From: Planctomycetota bacterium | Lineage (GTDB): Bacteria > Planctomycetota > Phycisphaerae > Sedimentisphaerales > Anaerobacaceae | Length of the DNA: 6,684 bases | Assembly: GCA_003644295.1 (NCBI GenBank) | Contig: QNBZ01000075.1 | Location: forward strand, 1 to 6,684 | Direction: 5' to 3' | Shown: in pieces, positions 1 to 5,733 of the stretch | Numbering within the stretch: the stretch's first letter is position 1 | Layout of the letters: every line of letters begins with the position of its first letter | Made by a program: the position numbers and the translations under genes | Notes under the pieces: model-generated | What the model was told of the DNA's origin: nothing | Database searches by the model: none | Seen by the model: the letters and a program-made list of their open reading frames with translations, nothing else

Positions 1-26
1 GGAATCCATAGGTTTATATATGTATT

Positions 27-52
27 GGATGCCTGCTTTCGCAGGCATGACA
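27..52. repeat. REP-like hairpin repeat unit (perfect 8-bp stem)
   Basis: Arms ATGCCTGC (29-36) and GCAGGCAT (41-48) are perfect complements around a TTTC loop. GGAT precedes the stem and ATGACA overlaps its 3' end. The layout matches the widespread dispersed hairpin family with arms ATTCCCGC/GCGGGAAT, loop TTTC and the same GGAT...ATGACA context. The arm bases that differ from that form are changed on both sides, so pairing is kept. No T-run follows on either strand, so it does not look like an intrinsic terminator. The family match is from memory; only the hairpin is seen directly. Confidence 0.65.
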
Positions 53-91
53 CAATAATTGATTGTCTGTCAAAAAGCGCATTTACTTAGT

Positions 92-127
92 CCAATTGGT
101 ATAAGCTGGATTGACTTTTCAATTGAA
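92..127. promoter_or_regulatory. Pair of CAATTG-centred palindromes, possible operator
   Basis: CCAATTGG (92-99) and TTCAATTGAA (118-127) are perfect palindromes sharing the core CAATTG, with centres 27 bp apart. The second lies inside the spacer between the -35 and -10 hexamers of the promoter at 111-139, and the first lies just upstream of the -35. This placement would suit a dimeric repressor or redox regulator controlling the flavoprotein-miaB unit. Short AT-rich palindromes do arise by chance, so the regulatory reading is only inference. Confidence 0.3.
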
Positions 128-139
128 CGTCCATATACT
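111..139 (+). promoter_or_regulatory. Sigma70-type promoter of the flavoprotein-miaB unit
   Basis: TTGACT (111-116, 5 of 6 matches to TTGACA) and TATACT (134-139, 5 of 6 matches to TATAAT) are separated by exactly 17 bp. Transcription would begin near 146-147 and leave a leader of about 30 nt before the ATG at 177. The -35 element begins at the same TTG that could otherwise be read as an upstream in-frame start, which argues that 111-176 is promoter and leader, not coding sequence. Confidence 0.7.
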
Positions 140-166
140 TGGTTATTCTGATATCATCCCTAACGT

Positions 167-170
167 GAGG
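167..170 (+). promoter_or_regulatory. Ribosome binding site of the flavoprotein gene
   Basis: GAGG lies 6 nt before the ATG at 177. Together with the promoter at 111-139 it fixes the start at 177, even though the reading frame stays open back to a TTG at 111. Confidence 0.7.
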
Positions 171-176
171 CGAAGT

Positions 177-752
177 ATGAACATAGTAGCTATTATTGGT
201 AGTCCACGTAAAACCGGAGTTACAAGCACCGTAGTCAGCGAAATACTATCCGGTGCAAAAGGAAACGACCACCATTGTGAGACAATCTACATATCGGATT
301 TGACAATAAAAGACTGCCGTGGTTGTATGACCTGCCAGGAAAAAGGCAGGTGCGTAATTCGCGACGACATCGAAAAAGTGCAACAAGCCATAATGAAAAG
401 CGATGTAATAATCTGGGCGAGCCCTACGCATTGGGCCAATGTATCAGCAATGATGCTAAGATTATTTGAAAGACTGTTTGGCTTTTTAATCAGAGAAAAG
501 GTTCGTGGTTTTCCGATTGCTCTAAACGCTAATGGCAAAAAAGCAATTTTGGTAACCGCTTGTAGCACCATCTGGCCGATGAACTGGCTCTTTAATCAAT
601 CACGAGCATGCTTTTCACGAATGCGGGAGATGTGCAGATATAGCGGCCAGAAAATCATTGCTACACTGGTTGTGTCCGGAACCATAACCAAAAAACAAGT
701 GCCACAAAAATACTTAAAGAAAGCACGCACAATCGGCCACAACATCAAATAA
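177..752 (+). CDS. Iron-sulfur flavoprotein (Isf) / NADPH-dependent FMN reductase family protein
   Basis: A 191-aa cytoplasmic flavodoxin-fold protein, close to the usual length of the family. The N-terminus MNIVAIIGSPRKTG (1-14) is the first beta strand plus the FMN phosphate-binding loop (GSPRK-x-G). A compact cysteine motif, C47-x2-C50-x2-C53-x5-C59, followed by DD at 63-64, matches the 4Fe-4S motif of archaeal and bacterial Isf proteins. SPTHWANVSA (82-91) is the second flavin-contacting loop (usually SPxYxxxxS). The C-terminal part, with ACSTIWPMNWLFNQSR, also resembles the family. The start at 177 is preferred because of the GAGG ribosome binding site and because a promoter occupies the in-frame sequence upstream. 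Isf proteins carry one FMN and one cluster and shuttle electrons between ferredoxins and other acceptors; the physiological partner here is unknown. The gene ends 9 nt before miaB, so the two are probably co-transcribed, and an electron-donor role for MiaB is conceivable but unproven. A simple FMN or quinone reductase is the alternative. Confidence 0.88.
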   Translation: MNIVAIIGSPRKTGVTSTVVSEILSGAKGNDHHCETIYISDLTIKDCRGCMTCQEKGRCVIRDDIEKVQQAIMKSDVIIWASPTHWANVSAMMLRLFERLFGFLIREKVRGFPIALNANGKKAILVTACSTIWPMNWLFNQSRACFSRMREMCRYSGQKIIATLVVSGTITKKQVPQKYLKKARTIGHNIK

Positions 753-761
753 CAAGATAAA

Positions 762-2141
762 GTGAGCAGGCAAGTACACATCCGAACCTACGGGTGCCAG
801 ATGAATAAACTGGATACAGCTTTGGTTACTGCTGCGCTCAAGGATGCAGGGTTTGGCTTAACTAACAGTGCTGAAGAGGCGGATGTGGTTCTGATAAACA
901 CATGCTCGGTTCGTCAACACGCAGAAGAAAAAGTATTTTCGCATCTTGGACACCTTAAGCACATCAAAGAGAGCAGGCCTGAACTGGTAGTTGGCGTAAT
1001 CGGCTGTATGGCACAACGGCTTGGGGCTGAACTGCTTGAACACGAAGCGGTAGATATTGCCTGCGGGCCGGCGCAGATACCACAAATTACCAAACTCGTA
1101 AAAAAAGCTCTGAAAACAAAAGAGAAATCTTTGGCGGTAACAAGGGAAATCCGAAAGACAAATCCGAAAAATGATGCGCTGGAGAAGTTCGAATCGTTAT
1201 ACAGCAGAGCTGACAAGCGAATACCAAATCAAGCGTTTGTGCGGGTGATGCGGGGCTGTAATAATTTCTGCACGTATTGTATTGTGCCTTTCGTGCGCGG
1301 GCCTGAAGTATCACGCCGGCCTGCCGACATAATCGAGCAGGTTAAAAAATTGGCAGGCGATGGCGTAAAACAGATTACGCTGTTGGGCCAAAGAGTGAAC
1401 GCATATAAATACAAAAACGGAGATAAAACATATTGCCTGGCTGATTTGCTTTCAATGGCAGGCGAAGTAGATGGCGTTGAGTGGATTCGTTTTGTTACCA
1501 GCTATCCGTCCGAAGAATTTTTTGACGAAATTTTGCAAGCGATGGCTAATTTACCGAAAGTATGTAATTATCTGCATCTGCCGGCGCAGAGCGGCTCTGA
1601 CAAAATTCTAAAAGCGATGAATCGCAATTACACAACAGGACAATATCTGAATCTTCTCGACAGAGCGAGAGCGATTGTGCCGGGGATTGCGATTGCAGGT
1701 GATTTCATAGTTGGCTTTCCGGGCGAAACGGAAGAGGACTTTCAGGCAACAGTCGAGTTGGTCAAAAAGGCAAAATATAAAAACTGTTTCATATTCAAAT
1801 ACTCACCTCGGCCGGGGACGACGGCTAATAAACGGCTGAACGATAATGTGCCGCAGGAAGTTAAGAAAAATCGAAATATTGAACTGCTTGCAGTGCAGGA
1901 AAAAATAAGCGATGAGTTAAGCAAAAAATTCCAGGATAAAACAGTTATTGTCCTTGTCGAGGGATTAAGTAAAAAACCTCACTTGAATACTAAAGAGGGG
2001 GAAAATCAGCTGCAATTGGTCGGCAGAACGGCTTCGGACTGGATAGTTGTCTTTAATGGACAGGAGAATTTAGCTGGGCGGTTCACAAAGGTTAAAATAA
2101 CCAAAACCACCCCACTGACTTTGTTTGGAGAGTTATGTTAA
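762..2141 (+). CDS. miaB: tRNA-2-methylthio-N6-dimethylallyladenosine(37) synthase MiaB
   Basis: A 459-aa radical-SAM methylthiotransferase that converts i6A37 to ms2i6A37 in tRNAs reading UNN codons. The N-terminal UPF0004/MTTase domain holds the auxiliary-cluster cysteines C12 (RTYGCQMN), C48 (INTCSVR) and C82 (IGCMAQR). The radical-SAM motif is C166-x3-C170-x2-C173 in RGCNNFCTYCIVPFVRG, followed by EVSRRP, which points to MiaB over RimO or MtaB. A TRAM tRNA-binding domain occupies about residues 385-459. Length is normal. The start is GTG at 762, the only reasonable one before TYGCQMN; only a weak purine stretch (AAGATAAA) precedes it, so translation may be coupled to the flavoprotein gene ending 9 nt upstream. 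Residue 211 is Arg in LLGQRVNAY, where most MiaB proteins I recall have Asn (GQNVN). The 3' end faces the converging pilin-like gene after 6 bp. Confidence 0.95.
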   Translation: MSRQVHIRTYGCQMNKLDTALVTAALKDAGFGLTNSAEEADVVLINTCSVRQHAEEKVFSHLGHLKHIKESRPELVVGVIGCMAQRLGAELLEHEAVDIACGPAQIPQITKLVKKALKTKEKSLAVTREIRKTNPKNDALEKFESLYSRADKRIPNQAFVRVMRGCNNFCTYCIVPFVRGPEVSRRPADIIEQVKKLAGDGVKQITLLGQRVNAYKYKNGDKTYCLADLLSMAGEVDGVEWIRFVTSYPSEEFFDEILQAMANLPKVCNYLHLPAQSGSDKILKAMNRNYTTGQYLNLLDRARAIVPGIAIAGDFIVGFPGETEEDFQATVELVKKAKYKNCFIFKYSPRPGTTANKRLNDNVPQEVKKNRNIELLAVQEKISDELSKKFQDKTVIVLVEGLSKKPHLNTKEGENQLQLVGRTASDWIVVFNGQENLAGRFTKVKITKTTPLTLFGELC

Positions 2142-2147
2142 TAGACA

Positions 2148-4043
2148 TTAGCGCTCAGTGTAAGTTTCCTGATTAGGGTCGAGGATTATATCGCTTACTA
2201 CGCCGAGAGGTAGTTGACGTGAACTGTTTGAGCGAATTATTGTTGTGCCGGTATCATCTTCACAGCCGCCGCTTTCAGCGTCGCCATAGTGGCCGATATT
2301 CGTATAATAGCTGGTTCTGTATTTGCCTATATCACGGGTTGGTTTCCACATAGAAAGCACTGTTCCGTCAACGGTAACCTCGCCGCGAATATCAACGGTA
2401 CCGCCGACGATAATACCATTTAAGACGCTCGGCGTACCCGTTTCACCCTTTGTGAACGAGCCAATATTAACGTTAAAATTGGGTGCAAGAATAGTCGATT
2501 CCTCCAGAAAGTCATTGTAGAAATCGCACCCACCAGCAAAGTTCAGCGAATTTTTCGTCCACCAGTAATCATTTGGCACTGCGGTAATTACAGGGCCGGT
2601 AAAATCACATCCCTGAAACATAACGTTGTTTGTCTCGTCATCGTTCCACGCGTCGCTGTTCTGGCCGCCGGACCAGGTGTTTTTAGGTGTACTGTCCGGA
2701 TGGGCGTTATTCCAGTCCGCGTTGGACTGGTTCCATTTGCTCATCTTTGGCCTTTTGAGATTCCCATCTTCACTGACGTCCACATAAGTTATGCTGGAAA
2801 ACGTGCAATTTATGAATAAAGGATTAGTGCCTTTTGGTATTTCGATATTATCAAAATTCCGGTTTATAAAAATAGGCCTGTCGAAATACTCACGGGGGCT
2901 GGTATGGTTAGGCGGAAACTGCATACCGTTACTGGAAAGCTCACCTGGTTGTTCAGGGTCGTTCCAATAGCCCTCAAGCACTGTTACAGTTTGACCGCCG
3001 ACTTCTATCTGAGCTGAGCGTCTGTCCTCGGCTGGGACGTTCACATCGGGCCATGGGTCTGCCGCATTATCGCCATAATTCCGTGCGTAGTTAACAAGTT
3101 CTACTAATGGTTGGCCATCGGCGCTCCAGCTTCCGTCTTTATAAGCGGATGTATCGAAATCATCGGTATCAAAGCTTTCAACAACAGGTTCGTCAAAATC
3201 TACCCTGAGCCGCAATGGGTCGTTTGCGTCGAGGGCTATTCGGGTGTCATAATTTACTATTTCTTCGGTTAAACTCTGCTGGGTAGGGTCTGTCCAGCGT
3301 TCATAGCTCTCGTGGGTTTTAATTTCGCCTTCGATAATCGAATCGCCTGATATTTTATAAGGTTCGCAATCGCGCGAGCCGCTGGTATCGCTTACAGTAT
3401 ATTGGTCCCAAAAGCTGTAGAGATGACCACCTTCGCCGGTGTTGGGGTCTTTCTGTATTTCTGAGCCGCTCCAGAGAATCATACCGCCTCTTGAAGCTAC
3501 GGCGTAAGTAAGTATCTCGGTATCTTTTACGATATCCATATCAACGACTACCTGTTTTGTTACCTGGCCGTTAGTGCCTATGCTCTCAAGCTTGATTGTA
3601 TAAGGGTTGGCGTCATATCGGTAAAACCTTACCCGAAAGGATGCATTTGTTGTCCCGAAGTTTACAGCGGATGTTATAATCTCATCACCGCTGCCGGCGC
3701 TGTCGGTGAACCGTGCTGCAGTGAATGTCTGCCCCCATATCTGCTGGGCCTGCGTAGACAATGCTGACCAGGTCTGATTGGCCTGCTCCAATGTAACTGC
3801 ATCGTCATCTGTGCATACAACAGGTTCATAATTGGCAATGATGTATTTGCCGCATTCCAGGCCGGACTGAGCGGCACAAAGGGCGGTATTGATTTTGTGT
3901 TGGTTATCTGCGAGCTGAACGTTGGTACCGGAAAGTGTGGCCATTGAAACGGCAAAGGCGGAAAATATGAGTATGAATATCATAGATATGATAAGCACAA
4001 CGCCCCGTCGCCTTCGACAGTTCATTTTTTTTATGTGATTCAT
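2148..4043 (-). CDS. Large PilX/GspK-type minor pilin-like protein
   Basis: A 631-aa protein if it starts at the ATG at 4043. A short basic leader with RRRR (10-13) and Gly14 precedes a hydrophobic segment (about 15-35, VVLIISMIFILIFSAFAVSM). This is the class III signal and N-terminal helix of type IV pilin-like proteins, probably cut after Gly14 by prepilin peptidase. Position +5 of the mature protein is Ile instead of the usual Glu, as in GspK-type tip pseudopilins. The following stretch (TLSGTNVQLADNQHKINTALCAAQSGLE) has the look of the PilX N-terminal domain. The rest is acidic, rich in Asn, Asp, Gly and Trp and probably beta-rich, with F-x-x-C-[TD]-F-like units at about 410, 476 and 502-508 and a glycine/valine beta block near 543-564. 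I do not recognise this C-terminal region. It probably acts at the cell envelope as a minor pilin or pseudopilin tip subunit. An in-frame TTG at 4061 and an ATG at 4025 are alternative starts. It follows lipBA on the same strand after a gap of about 160 bp and has no functional link to it that I can see. Confidence 0.75.
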   Translation of the reverse strand: MNHIKKMNCRRRRGVVLIISMIFILIFSAFAVSMATLSGTNVQLADNQHKINTALCAAQSGLECGKYIIANYEPVVCTDDDAVTLEQANQTWSALSTQAQQIWGQTFTAARFTDSAGSGDEIITSAVNFGTTNASFRVRFYRYDANPYTIKLESIGTNGQVTKQVVVDMDIVKDTEILTYAVASRGGMILWSGSEIQKDPNTGEGGHLYSFWDQYTVSDTSGSRDCEPYKISGDSIIEGEIKTHESYERWTDPTQQSLTEEIVNYDTRIALDANDPLRLRVDFDEPVVESFDTDDFDTSAYKDGSWSADGQPLVELVNYARNYGDNAADPWPDVNVPAEDRRSAQIEVGGQTVTVLEGYWNDPEQPGELSSNGMQFPPNHTSPREYFDRPIFINRNFDNIEIPKGTNPLFINCTFSSITYVDVSEDGNLKRPKMSKWNQSNADWNNAHPDSTPKNTWSGGQNSDAWNDDETNNVMFQGCDFTGPVITAVPNDYWWTKNSLNFAGGCDFYNDFLEESTILAPNFNVNIGSFTKGETGTPSVLNGIIVGGTVDIRGEVTVDGTVLSMWKPTRDIGKYRTSYYTNIGHYGDAESGGCEDDTGTTIIRSNSSRQLPLGVVSDIILDPNQETYTER

Positions 4044-4054
4044 TTTCCCCCCAT
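4040..4054 (-). other. Possible 4-codon leader ORF overlapping the pilin-like gene start
   Basis: On the minus strand an ATG at 4054 lies 7 nt after a perfect GGAGG and reads Met-Gly-Gly-Lys-stop. The TGA (4042-4040) overlaps the ATG at 4043 as ATGA, the classic arrangement for translational coupling. Alternatively the run of six C at 4047-4052 (G on the minus strand) is one base short: adding one base would put this ATG in frame with the pilin-like gene and make it the true start. The sequence alone cannot separate these options. Confidence 0.3.
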
Positions 4055-4061
4055 TGGTCAA

Positions 4062-4066
4062 CCTCC
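4062..4066 (-). promoter_or_regulatory. Strong Shine-Dalgarno (GGAGG) before the pilin-like gene
   Basis: GGAGG on the minus strand directly abuts the in-frame TTG at 4061, leaving no spacer, which makes TTG an unlikely start. It is 7 nt from the out-of-frame ATG at 4054 and about 18 nt from the in-frame ATG at 4043. The distance to every in-frame start is therefore abnormal. Confidence 0.55.
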
Positions 4067-4104
4067 ACTTAAAAAGAGTTTCGTTACTTCTGTGTCCTAA
4101 TTAA

Positions 4105-4133
4105 AACATAGAAAACTTCCGACGTAAGAACAA
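4105..4133 (-). promoter_or_regulatory. Weak candidate promoter for the pilin-like gene
   Basis: On the minus strand TTGTTC (4133-4128, 3 of 6 matches) and TATGTT (4110-4105, 4 of 6 matches) are 17 bp apart, within the roughly 140-base AT-rich gap after lipBA. I see no intrinsic terminator in that gap, so read-through from lpd-lipBA is equally possible. The rest of the gap (4067-4205) holds nothing else I can recognise. Confidence 0.2.
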
Positions 4134-4205
4134 AGAAAACCGACTGTGTTAAAAAGATATCGATTTGATGTCCGATAAGAAGGCCTGATGTGGATTACGA
4201 CACCA

Positions 4206-5732
4206 CTATGAGGTGCTTTCCTGCTCTGCGAAGTATGAACTTCGCGCAAACGGCGAAGAGACAACCCAGGAAAATCCAAGCGAAACCGCCCTTTGTTTCC
4301 AGAAATCGAATTTGGCAGGCGGTATATATTCAACTACCTCAAGCGAATCTTTGGACGGTTTAAGATATTGGCCAATTGTGAGTCTATCACAGCCGACACT
4401 GCGTAAGTCCTGCAAGACCTGCTCGACCTCGTTGTCTGGCTCTCCCAATCCGAGCATAATTGAGGATTTAGTCGAAATATTTTTGTAATTGTCTTTGGCC
4501 ATTTTAAGTAAGTCCAGGGACAGTTGATAGTTTCCACCGGCTCTGGCAATCGGGTACAACGAAGGTACCGTTTCAACATTGTGAGCAAATACAAAAGGCA
4601 AAGCGTCAGCCAGAATCTTTATGGCGTTGCCCTGGCAGTTGCGAAAGTCGGGCGTCAGTATTTCAAATTTCATATCTGGACAGTGTTTTCTTACCGTGTT
4701 AATGCAGTCGCGAAAATGGCCTGCGCCGCCGTCCGGCAAATCATCGCGGTCAACACTGGTAATTACAAGATATTTCAACCCCATTCGTTTTGCCATTTCG
4801 GCTAAACGCTGCGGCTCGGTCGGGTCCAGTGGTTCGGGTTTGCCTTTTGCCACTGAACAGAATTTGCAGTTTCGCGTGCAGACATTGCCAAGAATTAAAA
4901 CAGTTGCCGTGCCTCTGCTCCAGCATTCACCGCGGTTGGGACAATTGGCGTTGCTGCATATCGTTTCCAGGCCCAGAGAGCTTAATATATTATTTGTCCG
5001 ATTATAATCATCGCCAGCTGGCAAAGGCCTGCGCAACCACGGCGGTAATTTTCGTGGCTCGTTTGAAACAGAGAAATGGTTTATGAGTATCTCGGATAAT
5101 TTTTCCTTTACCGAACTCATTGAGTAATTTCTGCTTGTCTCCTTTATCACCGATGTCATTTTCACGCCATCAAGACCACAGGGTACGAACAACTCGAAAA
5201 TGCTCAGGTCGTTTTGGATGTTTATTGCCATACCGTGATGAGTTATGAATTTTGATACGCGCACGCCGATAGAGGCAATTTTTTTATCACCAACCCACAG
5301 GCCGGGAAAACCCTTTCGCCGATGGCTCTGAACGCCTAATTGCTCCAGCAGTTCGGCGCCGAGCGTTTCCAGTTCCCTGATATATTCGTTAATTCCAAGG
5401 CCTGATTGCCGCAAATTTAGAATCGGATAAAAAACCAACTGGCCTGGGTTGTGAGCTGTTGTGCCGCCGCCCCTGCGAATATCAACTACATCAATCTGTT
5501 TTTTCGCCAACTCGCTCCGGCTGGCCAGCAGTTTATTGGCGCTCTGCCGGGCGCCGAGCGTAATGACAGATGGATGCTCAACGATTAAAACGGTGTTCGG
5601 TATTTCGTCCAGACGCCTCTTTTCGCATAACCGGTGTTGCAATTCCAGTATCTGCCTGTAGTCGGCAAGTCCACAATCGCGAATGTGCATAAGACGGCTT
5701 TTAGTTTTGCCTACTGCCGTTAGCATTGTCAT
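4206..5732 (-). CDS. Bifunctional octanoyltransferase-lipoyl synthase (LipB-LipA fusion)
   Basis: A 508-aa cytoplasmic protein joining the two steps of lipoate biosynthesis. Residues about 1-225 are LipB, which moves octanoate from acyl carrier protein to a lipoyl domain lysine: RRGGGTTAHNPGQ (86-98), the catalytic Lys151 in GDKKIASIG, and the nucleophile Cys185 in VPCGLDGVKMTS. Residues about 227-508 are LipA, the radical-SAM enzyme that inserts two sulfurs. Its sacrificial auxiliary cluster motif is C259-x4-C264-x5-C270, the radical-SAM motif is C285-x3-C289-x2-C292, and the C-terminal RSSY (497-500) supplies the serine ligand. The junction (SNEPRKLPPWLRRP) is almost linker-free and sits where free LipA proteins begin. 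No ATG start for a separate LipA lies near it in this frame. The start at 5732 has GAGG 7 nt upstream and follows the lpd stop by one base, so translation is probably coupled. The product would lipoylate 2-oxoacid dehydrogenase E2 or glycine cleavage H protein. Both halves look active. Confidence 0.93.
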   Translation of the reverse strand: MTMLTAVGKTKSRLMHIRDCGLADYRQILELQHRLCEKRRLDEIPNTVLIVEHPSVITLGARQSANKLLASRSELAKKQIDVVDIRRGGGTTAHNPGQLVFYPILNLRQSGLGINEYIRELETLGAELLEQLGVQSHRRKGFPGLWVGDKKIASIGVRVSKFITHHGMAINIQNDLSIFELFVPCGLDGVKMTSVIKETSRNYSMSSVKEKLSEILINHFSVSNEPRKLPPWLRRPLPAGDDYNRTNNILSSLGLETICSNANCPNRGECWSRGTATVLILGNVCTRNCKFCSVAKGKPEPLDPTEPQRLAEMAKRMGLKYLVITSVDRDDLPDGGAGHFRDCINTVRKHCPDMKFEILTPDFRNCQGNAIKILADALPFVFAHNVETVPSLYPIARAGGNYQLSLDLLKMAKDNYKNISTKSSIMLGLGEPDNEVEQVLQDLRSVGCDRLTIGQYLKPSKDSLEVVEYIPPAKFDFWKQRAVSLGFSWVVSSPFARSSYFAEQESTS

Positions 5733-5733
5733 T

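Noticed and set aside
29..48. Hairpin as an intrinsic terminator of an upstream gene
   Set aside because: No T-run after the stem on either strand, and it fits a dispersed hairpin repeat better.
59..87. Second possible promoter, TTGATT with 17 bp to TTTACT
   Set aside because: Only 4 of 6 matches in each hexamer, and it lies upstream of a much better promoter at 111-139.
111..176. N-terminal extension of the flavoprotein from an in-frame TTG at 111
   Set aside because: These bases hold a near-consensus promoter, the extra 22 residues resemble nothing in the family, and ATG 177 has its own GAGG site.
2090..2102. Small inverted repeat (GGTTA/TAACC) near the end of miaB as a terminator for the pilin-like gene
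   Set aside because: Only a 5-bp AT-rich stem inside coding sequence, with no T-run in the right place.
4621..5007. Open frame of 128 codons on the + strand opposite lipB-lipA
   Set aside because: No recognisable protein features, and it is explained as a shadow of the strongly conserved LipA frame.
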